A stretch of DNA of 18,365 nt, from NCBI GenBank assembly GCA_025996865.1, contig BNTV01000101.1, positions 1 to 18,365 of the forward strand, read 5' to 3'. The position numbers and the translations under genes are program-made. This DNA is from Bacteroidia bacterium (GTDB taxonomy: Bacteria > Bacteroidota > Bacteroidia > Bacteroidales > Azobacteroidaceae). Shown piece by piece: positions 1 through 7,568 of this stretch (positions are counted from its first letter, which is position 1; every line of letters starts with the position of its first letter). Below the pieces are notes generated by a model. That model ran no database searches. It saw nothing but the letters and a program-made list of their open reading frames with translations, and was not told the DNA's origin.

Positions 1-115
1 CTATATCGGAGTTGAGGGGATGATGAGGGGTTGCTCTACCCCGGGCTGCGCTTCGCTTGCCGCGGGGTTACCCAAGTAGAAGACCTTACGGTCTTCCGGG
101 TTCAGCACCTCAATT
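1..115. repeat. Palindromic intergenic repeat element
   Basis: This stretch is made of nested inverted repeats and no credible gene. ACCCCG near 39 pairs with CGGGGT near 63-68 around a GC-rich spacer. GAAGACC (79-85) pairs perfectly with GGTCTTC (90-96) around a four-base loop. The element resembles palindromic repeats that I recall as scattered through Bacteroidales intergenic regions, where they give spurious small ORFs. A 66-codon ORF runs through it at 31-231, but its apparent protein is just the translated palindromes. The left end is cut by the window edge, so full length and boundaries are unknown. Confidence 0.5.
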
Positions 116-200
116 TAATATTTAGCCCCGTTTTTTATAGAAATATTATAGAACTTTGTACCTCAAAATCGTGTAAAAACTGCTTAATTTGGATATTTTG

Positions 201-272
201 TACCCCTGAGCAGAATCGAACTGCTATCTAAAGTTTAGGAAACTTCCATTCTATCCGTTGAACTACAGGGGC
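201..272 (-). tRNA. tRNA-Arg, anticodon CCT
   Basis: Read on the minus strand the 72 bases fold as a full cloverleaf. The acceptor stem is GCCCCTG with CAGGGGT (one G-T pair at the end). The D stem is GTTC/GAAT, the anticodon stem is GAAGT/ACTTT around loop TTCCTAA, and the T stem is AGCAG/CTGCT around TTCGATT. The anticodon CCT reads the arginine codon AGG. The 3' CCA is not encoded. A well-matched promoter lies just upstream (290-321), so this is a single-gene transcription unit downstream of recO. Confidence 0.95.
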
Positions 273-289
273 GTTCCCTTTTTTGCCCT

Positions 290-321
290 GCAAAAGTAAT
301 ACATTTATTCGAGAAAAGCAA
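290..321 (-). promoter_or_regulatory. Bacteroidetes-type promoter of tRNA-Arg
   Basis: On the minus strand TTG (319-321), 20 bases, then TACTTTTGC (290-298) match the Bacteroidetes primary sigma factor consensus TTG-N19-21-TAnnTTTG. Transcription would begin about 10 bases before the tRNA 5' end. Confidence 0.75.
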
Positions 322-338
322 GCGTGCCGGAAGGCGGA

Positions 339-1064
339 TTATTCAAAGACTTCGTGCAGAATTTCCAAAGATTTTATTTCCGGGAAATGAGTCAAATGCA
401 GGCGATAGTATTCTAAAATGGCGGTAATGATGGCTTTGCGTTCGGCGCCGGTAAGTTTGAAAGCCGTCATGTTTTCGTACCTGATTCGCAGGAGATTGTA
501 AAAAAAACGACTCTCGTCGGGATTGAGAAAATGGGGGTGTAAAGGCTTGTACGTGACAAAAACACCATTGCGCATATCGAAAAACATCCCCTCTTTGTAA
601 CCGGAATCATCGGGATAAAAGCCGAGAAAACGGCTCAGGGTAACCATAAATACCAAGTGAAAATTAGCACAGGATTTTTCGGTCAACTCCAATATCCGGA
701 TAGATTGCAGCAGAAAATCGAAAAGAATTTTGTTGGTCTGAACTTCCTTCACTACTTTTCCGATTAATTCGGCAAGGAAAATGCCGACGGCGCTTTTCAC
801 CGGATCATTTAACAATGAAATCAAAGGAATATGCGCTTTTGCTTCTTTAATGCGTTGAATATCACGCAAATTCCGGTGATCCACCTCTAAATCCAAAATC
901 GCCAAAGCATGAAAAAGCGATTTGGGCATCCTCGTTTTCCGGCTTTTTGACCTTGCCGTCAGATAAGATACCCGCCCGAACTCCTCTGTGTAAATCAATG
1001 TGATAGAGTAAGTATCGCTGTATGCCGAATTGTGCAGGACAATTCCTCTTGTTTTGTATTGCAT
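339..1064 (-). CDS. recO: DNA repair protein RecO
   Basis: A 241-residue protein recognised as RecO of the RecFOR recombination-mediator pathway. RecO binds single-stranded DNA and SSB and, with RecR, loads RecA at gaps in the cytosol. The N-terminal 80 residues look like the RecO OB fold: KTRGIVLHNSAYSDTYSI, then a strand ending in a basic SRKTRM segment. The remainder is the helical C-terminal domain. The four-cysteine zinc finger of many RecO proteins is absent; only one cysteine is present, in keeping with other Bacteroidetes RecO proteins I know. The ATG start gives the usual N-terminus. It stands alone between tRNA genes. No consensus promoter is obvious upstream. Confidence 0.9.
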   Translation of the reverse strand: MQYKTRGIVLHNSAYSDTYSITLIYTEEFGRVSYLTARSKSRKTRMPKSLFHALAILDLEVDHRNLRDIQRIKEAKAHIPLISLLNDPVKSAVGIFLAELIGKVVKEVQTNKILFDFLLQSIRILELTEKSCANFHLVFMVTLSRFLGFYPDDSGYKEGMFFDMRNGVFVTYKPLHPHFLNPDESRFFYNLLRIRYENMTAFKLTGAERKAIITAILEYYRLHLTHFPEIKSLEILHEVFE

Positions 1065-1152
1065 TAAACGAGATTCATAATGAGTAATTTAGAAATAAAT
1101 TCCGCAATAAATAACAAAAAAACAGCCACAAATCTCTCGCAGCTGCTCTTTG

Positions 1153-1226
1153 CTCTCCCTCTTGGACTTGAACCAAGGACCCTCTGATTAACAGTCAGAT
1201 GCTCTAACCGACTGAGCTAAGGAAGA
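1153..1226 (-). tRNA. tRNA-Asn, anticodon GTT (second of tandem pair)
   Basis: A full cloverleaf on the minus strand. The acceptor is TCTTCCT with AGGGAGA, the D arm is GCTC/GAGC, the anticodon stem is TCTGA/TCAGA around loop CTGTTAA, and the T stem is CTTGG/CCAAG. The discriminator base is G. The anticodon GTT is asparagine. It is the promoter-distal copy; its D loop reads AGTCGG where the other copy reads AGTTGG, the only difference found across the 74 bases. Confidence 0.95.
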
Positions 1227-1256
1227 TTATCTAAAAACAATAACTTTCTTATCAAG

Positions 1257-1330
1257 CTCTCCCTCTTGGACTTGAACCAAGGACCCTCTGATTAACAGTC
1301 AGATGCTCTAACCAACTGAGCTAAGGAAGA
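1257..1330 (-). tRNA. tRNA-Asn, anticodon GTT (first of tandem pair)
   Basis: Same cloverleaf as its neighbour, with an identical acceptor, anticodon arm and T arm and one D-loop base changed. It is promoter-proximal: the consensus promoter at 1359-1390 lies just upstream on the minus strand. A 30-base spacer separates the two copies, so both probably come from one precursor. Confidence 0.95.
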
Positions 1331-1358
1331 ATTTTAACAGCAATAGTAAAATTGCGGT

Positions 1359-1390
1359 GCAAAAGTAATGGTATTTTTCCAAATATGCAA
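1359..1390 (-). promoter_or_regulatory. Promoter of the tRNA-Asn pair
   Basis: On the minus strand TTG (1388-1390), 20 bases, then TACTTTTGC (1359-1367) is a textbook Bacteroidetes promoter. Its -33 element directly abuts the -7 box of the divergent pfkB-family gene, so the two promoters are back to back. Confidence 0.75.
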
Positions 1391-1399
1391 TATCTTTGC
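1391..1399 (+). promoter_or_regulatory. -7 box of the PfkB-family gene promoter
   Basis: TATCTTTGC matches TAnnTTTGC and lies 19 bases before the ATG at 1418, giving a short leader. No TTG sits at the expected -33 distance, so the promoter is either weak or helped by a factor. It likely drives the run 1418-4816. Confidence 0.45.
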
Positions 1400-1417
1400 A
1401 GAAAATTTTGAAAAATA

Positions 1418-2410
1418 ATGAAGATACTTGGAATTGGAAACGCATTAGTGGATATTCTGGCGAAATTACCGGATGACGAACTCTTAAAAGAACTGAACGT
1501 CGCAAAAGGGAGCATGAACCTGATAGAAGAAGAAACGCGAAAGTCGTTGTTTGAGAAAATCGAGACTGCGGATCTCAAAATGACGTCAGGCGGATCGGTG
1601 AGTAACACTTCACTGGCTTTGAGGCAAATGGAAGCGCCTTCCGGTTACATCGGTAAAGTGGGAGATGATGAATATGGAAAATTCTATGTCAATGAATTGA
1701 CGGAGGCAGGCGTCGAATTGCACCTGATTCGGGAATCCGGTTTCTCGGGAACGGCCATTGCCATGATTACGCCCGACGGAGAACGTACTTTTTGCACTTA
1801 CCTCGGCGCCGCAGCCGGTATGCAGAAAACGGAGATACAAAAGTCTGTCCTTGAACAATATACTCATTTTTACGTCGAAGGTTATCTGGTACAGAACCAC
1901 GATTTGATTGAAGGCATTATGAAAACGGCAAAATCTTTGGGTTTAACGGTTATGCTTGATCTGGCCAGTTTTAATGTCGTTGCTTCCGACCGCGCATTTA
2001 TCCGGAAATTGGTGGAAAAATATGTCGATATCGTATTCGCCAATGAGGAGGAAGCATTTGCATTTACCGGAAAAACTTCTACCGGCGAAGCCATACACGA
2101 TATGGGTCACCACGTAAAAATTGCTGTTTTGAAAGAAGGAGATAAAGGTTCGTGGATAAAACACAACGATGAATTGATTCATGTTCCTGTATATGAAAAA
2201 GTTAAACCAATAGATACCACTGCCGCAGGAGATTATTATGCTGCCGGTTTTTTTTACGGAATGGTTCATGAGGCAAGGCTGGAAAAATGTGCGCAGTTGG
2301 GCAGTTTGCTTTCCTACCATATTATTCAAGTTGTCGGAACTAAATTGTCACCTGAAACATGGGAAGAAATACGGGAAAAAGCCCATAAAATTTTAAATTC
2401 CAAATTATAA
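1418..2410 (+). CDS. PfkB-family carbohydrate/nucleoside kinase (adenosine-kinase-like)
   Basis: A 330-residue ribokinase/PfkB-fold kinase that phosphorylates a sugar or nucleoside hydroxyl with ATP in the cytosol. The N-terminal glycine motif TSGGSVSNTS is at about residues 56-65, and the anion-hole/catalytic motif DTTAAGD is at 266-272, with Asp272 as the expected catalytic base. The usual DTTGAGD has become DTTAAGD, which I recall in other Bacteroidetes members annotated as adenosine kinase-like. Full length for the family. Eight bases separate its stop from the S41 protease, implying cotranscription. Substrate cannot be set from sequence; adenosine or a nucleoside is the best guess. Confidence 0.85.
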   Translation: MKILGIGNALVDILAKLPDDELLKELNVAKGSMNLIEEETRKSLFEKIETADLKMTSGGSVSNTSLALRQMEAPSGYIGKVGDDEYGKFYVNELTEAGVELHLIRESGFSGTAIAMITPDGERTFCTYLGAAAGMQKTEIQKSVLEQYTHFYVEGYLVQNHDLIEGIMKTAKSLGLTVMLDLASFNVVASDRAFIRKLVEKYVDIVFANEEEAFAFTGKTSTGEAIHDMGHHVKIAVLKEGDKGSWIKHNDELIHVPVYEKVKPIDTTAAGDYYAAGFFYGMVHEARLEKCAQLGSLLSYHIIQVVGTKLSPETWEEIREKAHKILNSKL

Positions 2411-2417
2411 CAAATTT

Positions 2418-4064
2418 ATGCGTAAATTATTATTAATCAGTTTTATCCTGTCTATTTCCTGTGACTTTGCTCAAGCGCAACTGTCGGAAAAAGATCGTTT
2501 TGAGGTTTCAAAAAATTTGAATATATACAATGCATTGTTCAAAGAATTGAATCTGTTTTACGTGGATTCTATGGATATCGGAAAAACTACGACTAACAAT
2601 ATTGACTTCATGTTGAAACGTTTAGATCCTTATACGGAATACATTCCGGAAGAAGGATTGTCCGATTTTCTGGTCACCACAACCGGTGAATACGGAGGAA
2701 TCGGCGCCAGCATATCGTCCTACCAAGGAAAAGTGTTTATCACCGAACCTTACGAAGGAATGCCTGCCGCACGTTCCGGTTTGCAAGCCGGTGACGTTTT
2801 GCTGGAAATCAACGGTGAAACGATGACAGGACGAAACTCTTCGTATGCCAGCGAGCGGCTGAAAGGCCAACCGAATACAACGGTAAAAATCAAATTCCAA
2901 CGCTTAGGAGAAAAAAAGCCGCGTGAAATAAGTATTGACCGGAAGCGGATTGAAATTGATCCGGTGACTTATTATGGTGTGATACAAGAAAATATCGGTT
3001 ATATTTATCTTTCGGGATTTACGACCCACAGCGCGCAAAGTATAAAAGCCGCTTTCGAAGATTTGAAAACAAAAGGCATCGTTTCTTTAATTATTGATGT
3101 TCGTGATAACGGTGGAGGCGTTGTGGAAGATTGTCTTGAAATCCTCAACTATTTCATTCCCAAAGGAAACCTTTTGTTGACAATGAAGGGAAAAGTTCGC
3201 CAATTGGATAGAACCTATCGTTCTACGCAACAAGCCATTGATTCGGTTATTCCTTTGGCTGTCCTGGTTAATCGTCAATCGGCGTCCGCTTCTGAAATTT
3301 TGGCCGGAACCCTCCAGGATTTGGATCGGGCTGTGATTATCGGAAATCGCACTTACGGAAAGGGTTTGGTGCAATCGTCCCGCCAATTGCCTTACAACGG
3401 ACAATTGAAAGTGACCACAGCCAAGTATTACATCCCCAGCGGCCGATGCATTCAAGCCATTGATTATTCGCGCCGTAATGACGACGGAAACGTTTCTTAT
3501 ATTCCCGACAGCCTGACTTCTGTTTTCTATACCTCCAAAGGTCGTCCGGTCAGAGACGGCGGTGGAATTTTACCCGACTTGATAATCGACGAAAAAAAGA
3601 TGCCGGCTATGGTTTATTATCTGGAAATCGAAAATCTTTTCTTTGACTTTGTCGTTCAATGGCGTACGAAACATCCGGCTATTGCTTCTCCCGAAAAATT
3701 CACGATGACGGATGAAATTTACGGTGAGTTTAAGGCTTTCCTGAAATCGAAAGACTTCAACTACGACCGCCAAAGCGGGAAAGCGCTCGAAAATCTCAAG
3801 GGCATTATGGAATTTGAAGGTTATTTAGACACGGCATCAGAAGAGTTTAAAGCATTGGAAAACAAACTAAAACCGGATTTAGACCGGGATTTGGAATTGT
3901 ACAAAAACCAACTTTCCGATCTTTTGGCACGGCAAATCCTGAAGCAATATTATTTTGCCAAAGGCGAAATAATTTATGCCTTACGGAATGACGATGGTTT
4001 GAAAAAAACCTTGGAGACCCTATCCAACAAAGATTTGTATTCAAAAACATTTACTAAACAATAA
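2418..4064 (+). CDS. S41 family C-terminal processing peptidase (CtpA/Prc type)
   Basis: A 548-residue exported serine protease that trims or degrades periplasmic proteins from their C-termini. Residues 1-20 form a signal peptide (basic MRK, hydrophobic core, cleavage near AQAQ). A PDZ domain spans roughly 85-170 (GGIGASIS, then SGLQAGDVLLEINGE). The peptidase core follows. The catalytic Ser/Lys dyad appears as Ser290 in SASASE and Lys315 in TYGKG, 25 residues apart as is usual for the family. A long C-terminal helical extension follows the core. It is followed after 5 bases by the methyltransferase gene, so the two are probably cotranscribed. Confidence 0.9.
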   Translation: MRKLLLISFILSISCDFAQAQLSEKDRFEVSKNLNIYNALFKELNLFYVDSMDIGKTTTNNIDFMLKRLDPYTEYIPEEGLSDFLVTTTGEYGGIGASISSYQGKVFITEPYEGMPAARSGLQAGDVLLEINGETMTGRNSSYASERLKGQPNTTVKIKFQRLGEKKPREISIDRKRIEIDPVTYYGVIQENIGYIYLSGFTTHSAQSIKAAFEDLKTKGIVSLIIDVRDNGGGVVEDCLEILNYFIPKGNLLLTMKGKVRQLDRTYRSTQQAIDSVIPLAVLVNRQSASASEILAGTLQDLDRAVIIGNRTYGKGLVQSSRQLPYNGQLKVTTAKYYIPSGRCIQAIDYSRRNDDGNVSYIPDSLTSVFYTSKGRPVRDGGGILPDLIIDEKKMPAMVYYLEIENLFFDFVVQWRTKHPAIASPEKFTMTDEIYGEFKAFLKSKDFNYDRQSGKALENLKGIMEFEGYLDTASEEFKALENKLKPDLDRDLELYKNQLSDLLARQILKQYYFAKGEIIYALRNDDGLKKTLETLSNKDLYSKTFTKQ

Positions 4065-4069
4065 TTATT

Positions 4070-4816
4070 TTGGTTTATAAAGCAGAAAAAATAGTTCCTT
4101 ACGCATCCGCCGATGCTTCCAAAAGCGAGCAAGTGGAATTGATGTTTGACGAAATCGCCGGAAAATATGATTTTCTGAATCATTCGTTGTCATTGGGGAT
4201 TGACAGGGCTTGGCGAAAGAAAGGAATTTTGGCCTTGAAAGACCTCCATCCTAAGAAAATACTGGATATTGCTACCGGAACCGGAGATTTGTCCCTCGAA
4301 GCCTGTCGTTTGTTGAAACCCGAAAAAATTCTCGGAATCGACCTTTCCGAAAAAATGATGGCTGTCGGCCGTGAAAAAATCATTGAAGCCGGATTGACAG
4401 GTGTAATTAGCTTTGACAAACAGGATTGTGCCGACTTGCAATTGGAAAATGATTCTTTCGATGCAGCGATGGTTGCTTTTGGAGTACGCAATTTCGAGCA
4501 ATTAGACCAAAGTTTGCGGGAAATTCTTCGGGTATTGAAACCCGGCGGAAAACTAATGATTCTCGAACTCACTTCGCCGGAATTTTTCCCGATGAAACAA
4601 ACCTATCAGATTTATTCAAAGCTCATTCCGTTGATAGGAAAATGGATTTCCAACAATAATGCAGCTTATCGTTATTTACCCGAATCGATTGCCGCTTTTC
4701 CGCAGGGCAAGGAAATGAAAGCTATTCTTGGGAAAAATGGGTTCAAAGATGTTAGCTGTCGGAAATTCACTTTTGGAATTTGCACTTTGTATTTGGGGAG
4801 TAAAAAACCTTTGTAA
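4070..4816 (+). CDS. menG: Demethylmenaquinone methyltransferase (MenG/UbiE)
   Basis: A 248-residue class I SAM-dependent methyltransferase that catalyses the last step of menaquinone synthesis, methylating demethylmenaquinone. Visible motifs are YDFLNHSLSLGIDRAWR (33-49), the SAM-binding glycine loop LDIATGTGDL (65-74), the acidic loop GIDLSEKMM and the late motif PGGKLMILEL. The start is TTG at 4070. The next in-frame ATG would remove the conserved segment around QVELMFDEIAGKYD, so TTG is strongly favoured. It follows the protease by 5 bases. Menaquinone as the quinone fits Bacteroidota and points to MenG rather than a ubiquinone enzyme. Confidence 0.9.
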   Translation: MVYKAEKIVPYASADASKSEQVELMFDEIAGKYDFLNHSLSLGIDRAWRKKGILALKDLHPKKILDIATGTGDLSLEACRLLKPEKILGIDLSEKMMAVGREKIIEAGLTGVISFDKQDCADLQLENDSFDAAMVAFGVRNFEQLDQSLREILRVLKPGGKLMILELTSPEFFPMKQTYQIYSKLIPLIGKWISNNNAAYRYLPESIAAFPQGKEMKAILGKNGFKDVSCRKFTFGICTLYLGSKKPL

Positions 4817-4880
4817 ATTTTGCTTGCCGATGATTATTATATGAAAAATTTATGTAAATTTGTATGTTTTTTTAATGTCG

Positions 4881-5537
4881 ATGATTGATTGCAAACAAAT
4901 AACGAAAAGCTTTGGAAACTTGAAAGTCCTGAAAGGAATCGATTTATCGGTTTCCGAAGGAGAAATTGTTTCGATAGTCGGTCCCAGCGGAGCGGGAAAA
5001 ACAACGCTTCTCCAGATTATGGGAACCTTGGATAAACCGGATTCAGGTGAGATTCTTTATCAAAATCTTAACATCAATAAGTTAAAAGACAAAGATTTAG
5101 CCGCATTCCGAAACAAAAATATCGGTTTTGTCTTCCAATTTCATCAGTTATTACCGGAATTTACGGCGCTCGAAAATGTGATGATTCCGGCGCTTATCGG
5201 GAATGCCAAACAATCGGAAGCGAAAAAAAGAGCCTTTGAAATTCTGGATTTTCTCGGATTGAAAGACCGGATGGAGCATAAACCGGCGGAACTTTCGGGT
5301 GGTGAAAAGCAAAGGGTTGCCGTCGCCCGCGCCTTGGTAAACAAACCTTCGGTGATTTTTGCCGACGAACCTTCGGGCAGCTTGGATACACAAAACAAAA
5401 CGGAGTTGCACCAATTGTTTTTCGACCTTAGAAAAGAGTTTAATCAGACCTTTGTGATTGTTACGCACGATGTGCAGCTGGCTCAGCTTACCGACCGGAC
5501 CATTCAGTTGAAGGATGGAGTGGTAGTTATGAGTTAA
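4881..5537 (+). CDS. LolD-like ABC transporter ATP-binding protein
   Basis: A 218-residue ABC ATPase of the LolD/MacB/FtsE-type subfamily, which powers lipoprotein release or macrolide-type export at the inner membrane. Walker [10 protein letters not shown] lies at 34-42, signature [14 protein letters not shown] from 138, Walker B VIFADEP at 158-164 and the H-loop His at 196. The start used is the ATG at 4881 ([12 protein letters not shown]), which matches family N-termini. An ATG two codons earlier (4875) and a TTG at 4860 are in frame. No permease gene is adjacent, so the partner LolC/E-like protein is encoded elsewhere. The stop codon is the first unit of a heptamer array. Confidence 0.85.
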   Translation: MIDCKQITKSFGNLKVLKGIDLSVSEGEIVSIVGPSGAGKTTLLQIMGTLDKPDSGEILYQNLNINKLKDKDLAAFRNKNIGFVFQFHQLLPEFTALENVMIPALIGNAKQSEAKKRAFEILDFLGLKDRMEHKPAELSGGEKQRVAVARALVNKPSVIFADEPSGSLDTQNKTELHQLFFDLRKEFNQTFVIVTHDVQLAQLTDRTIQLKDGVVVMS

Positions 5538-5562
5538 AAACTAAAAACTAAAAGTTAAAAAC
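5535..5562 (+). repeat. Heptamer array TAAAAAC x4 after the ABC gene
   Basis: Four head-to-tail heptamers: TAAAAAC, TAAAAAC, TAAAAGT, TAAAAAC. The first TAA is the stop codon of the ABC ATPase gene. The array fills most of the spacer before the next gene at 5583. Confidence 0.8.
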
Positions 5563-5582
5563 TATTTTTTGGACTTAAACCT

Positions 5583-6317
5583 ATGTGGAAGGATTTTTTT
5601 TATTTCTCCAAGCGAGAAAGGCAGGGTATTCTTATCCTGATTGTTTTAATAACGGGTGTTTTTATCGGAAAATTTTTGTTTACACCGAAGGTTTCACCGG
5701 AGAATACTTCGAATATTGTCGAAGATACTACGTTCATAAAAGAGCCGGAACAGTCTTATTTCCGGGAAAATAAACGTTCCTACGAAAGGGAAAAACCGGG
5801 AAGCAGCCATTCTCGTCCCAAACAGGAGGAAAAACGGACGTATTACCAACAGCCGGAAAAAGCCGTCGAACCTCCTCCAAAAAACAATTATCCTCCAAAA
5901 GAAAAATTTGCGGCAGGAACGGTTATCGAATTGAATGCTTGCGATACGAATCAACTGATGAAAATTCCCGGCATCGGCATTTCTTTTGCGAAACGAATTA
6001 CTTCTTACAGAAAGCTTTTGGGTGGCTATTGCCGTTTACAGCAGCTTCAGGAAGTGTATGGAATGTACGAAGAATTGTACGATAAAATTACACCCTATTT
6101 GCGGGTTGATACCGGTTTGATTCAGTCGATAGCGGTTAATTCGGCTTCTTTGGATCGCTTGAAATCGCATCCTTATTTTAATTTTTATCAGGCCAAGGCG
6201 ATTATTGAAATCCGGAAGAAAAAAGGAAAAATAAACAGTATCAACGAATTAGCGATGTTGGAGGAGTTTTCTGAGGAGGATATTGAAAAGATGGGGCATT
6301 ATTTGAGTTTTGAATAG
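5583..6317 (+). CDS. Membrane-anchored helix-hairpin-helix protein (ComEA-like)
   Basis: A 244-residue protein with one N-terminal membrane segment (about residues 15-34, GILILIVLITGVFIGKF). A long polar, proline- and charge-rich linker (35-110) follows, then a C-terminal helix-hairpin-helix region. The first HhH is clear: IPGIGISFAKRI at 128-139, preceded by IELNACDTNQL. A second, weaker one lies at about 183-225 (VNSASLDRL, then FYQAKAIIEIRKKKG). This layout matches ComEA-type DNA-binding proteins, in which the anchor faces the HhH domain to the periplasm. A role in DNA uptake is inference only; no other competence gene is in the window. It probably shares a transcript with the upstream ABC gene. 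Confidence 0.8.
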   Translation: MWKDFFYFSKRERQGILILIVLITGVFIGKFLFTPKVSPENTSNIVEDTTFIKEPEQSYFRENKRSYEREKPGSSHSRPKQEEKRTYYQQPEKAVEPPPKNNYPPKEKFAAGTVIELNACDTNQLMKIPGIGISFAKRITSYRKLLGGYCRLQQLQEVYGMYEELYDKITPYLRVDTGLIQSIAVNSASLDRLKSHPYFNFYQAKAIIEIRKKKGKINSINELAMLEEFSEEDIEKMGHYLSFE

Positions 6318-6386
6318 GGGAGGGGAATTTTACCTATTCATAAACAGGCCCCTTCGGTTTCGATCCATAGAAAGCGTACCAAGCAA

Positions 6387-6563
6387 TCACACCATATCCG
6401 TAAATAAATCTATATCAACAGACATTCGATGTCCTAATTGTAAACTTAATGCTGTACCTCCGACCAAACGAAAAGGAGAAAGCAAATCTATTTTCATTAA
6501 TTGATTTAGAATCCTCCAAAGTGTTTCCGAAACGGTTTCAGTATATATTTTCTTTGTTCTCAT
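6387..6563 (-). pseudogene. Truncated AbiEii-type nucleotidyltransferase remnant
   Basis: A 58-codon minus-strand reading frame with a TGA stop at 6387-6389. It contains the diagnostic start of the AbiEii/AbiGii toxin nucleotidyltransferase domain: LVGGTALSLQLGHR followed by SVDIDLF, the glycine motif and the metal-binding DxD-like pair. Intact family members run to 200-300 residues, so what remains is only the N-terminal quarter. After the TGA another frame stays open to 6334 but I do not recognise its product. No antitoxin gene (AbiEi-like) is adjacent. Read as a decayed toxin or abortive-infection gene; a genuine tiny protein is less likely. Confidence 0.7.
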
Positions 6564-6621
6564 TGATATACTTGTAAGTTAATACCCAAATATTTTTTTG
6601 CATTTGTGGCAAGAGTCAATA

Positions 6622-7533
6622 TTACCATTTTTTTGCTTTTGACCAAGTATATTGGGCCAGAAAGTCAAAATTCCGTTTGCATATATCGAAGCGATCCGCA
6701 CCTTCTTCATGTTCCATGGTCAGGTCTTTCACACCGTAGGATTTAGCGATTTTGAACAAGTCGTCCCAAGGCACATCGCCATGTCCCAATTCTACATATC
6801 CTTGTCCTTTTTTGAAATCGGATGCATGCCAACTGAGGAAACGTTTGGGATATTTACGCATATATTCCATAATGTCGCCGCCGCCGTTGACCACATGACC
6901 TAAATCCATTTGGAAAAAGACTAAACCGGGGTCGGTATTTTCAAGCAGGAAGTCTTCTATAACCTGCCCGTCTAATTTTTTAAATTCGGCGTCATGGTTA
7001 TGAAAGGCAAACTTCAGCCCGTTTTTTTTGCATATTTCACCGACTTTGTTGAACTGCTCTGCCGAACGTTTCAAATCGTCCATGGAATTCATGGAGGGTA
7101 CCCACGGTTGCGCCAAGAAATTAGCCCCGACTTCTTTCATCGAGTAGGCTGTCTTGCGCCAATAATCCCATTCTTTGGCATTGACATCTGCCGGTAACAA
7201 GCCGGTACCGCAATGTGTACTGGTCAGTTTCATGCCCAGTCCGTTCACGATAGCGCTTGTTTCTTTGAGTGTTTTGTCCAGAAATTTATTGCCGTCAACA
7301 CCGTAGGCTTCTACATGAGAATATCCTATTTTCGCTAATTTTTGCAAACTGCCTTCAAAATCGTTGGGTAAATATTCCCGGATGCTGTATAATTGTATTC
7401 CTATCCGGTTTTTATTTTTGGAAACCGCGGCTTCCGCCGTATTCGCTGCCATGGCAGAAAAGAAGGAACTGTTCAATCCGTAGCAAGCTGCCGTTGCCAC
7501 TAATCCTTTGCTAATAAAACTTCGTCTATTCAT
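6622..7533 (-). CDS. Tat-exported sugar phosphate isomerase/epimerase-like TIM barrel
   Basis: A 303-residue xylose-isomerase-like TIM-barrel protein (AP_endonuc_2 type). The N-terminus MNRRSFISKG followed by a hydrophobic stretch to about residue 35 is a twin-arginine signal peptide, so it acts in the periplasm. Likely metal and substrate residues sit at the barrel strand ends: FAFHNH (175-180), QMDLGH (Asp210), SWHASDF (His236) and MEHEEG (273-278). It is the last gene of the operon with the Tat-exported oxidoreductase and the DUF1080 lipoprotein. Related proteins in Bacteroides 3-keto-glycoside gene sets act on the keto-sugar intermediates as isomerases or hydratases; the exact step here is inferred. 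The 32-base spacer before its ATG is entirely heptamer repeat. Confidence 0.82.
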   Translation of the reverse strand: MNRRSFISKGLVATAACYGLNSSFFSAMAANTAEAAVSKNKNRIGIQLYSIREYLPNDFEGSLQKLAKIGYSHVEAYGVDGNKFLDKTLKETSAIVNGLGMKLTSTHCGTGLLPADVNAKEWDYWRKTAYSMKEVGANFLAQPWVPSMNSMDDLKRSAEQFNKVGEICKKNGLKFAFHNHDAEFKKLDGQVIEDFLLENTDPGLVFFQMDLGHVVNGGGDIMEYMRKYPKRFLSWHASDFKKGQGYVELGHGDVPWDDLFKIAKSYGVKDLTMEHEEGADRFDICKRNFDFLAQYTWSKAKKW

Positions 7534-7568
7534 TTTTTTAGTTTTTAGTTGTTATTTTTTAGTTTTTA
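7534..7568 (-). repeat. Heptamer array of five units filling the Gfo-TIM barrel spacer
   Basis: On the minus strand the units read TAAAAAC, TAAAAAA, TAACAAC, TAAAAAC, TAAAAAA. The first TAA is the stop codon of the oxidoreductase gene and the last unit abuts the ATG of the TIM-barrel gene, so the spacer consists only of heptamers. Confidence 0.8.

Noticed and set aside
31..231. 66-codon plus-strand ORF
   Set aside because: It translates a palindromic repeat and ends inside tRNA-Arg on the opposite strand; no protein family signature.
1110..1148. Intrinsic terminator after the tRNA-Asn pair
   Set aside because: A T tract exists on the minus strand, but the preceding stem is only about four base pairs, too weak to call.
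4855..4863. TAAATTTGT as a -7 box for the ABC ATPase gene
   Set aside because: It matches TAnnTTTG but has no TTG at a fitting distance and would leave a leader of only a few bases; the region is AT-rich and the match is probably chance.
6310..6504. 64-codon plus-strand ORF
   Set aside because: It lies opposite the AbiEii remnant, whose recognisable motifs are on the minus strand, so this is the shadow frame.
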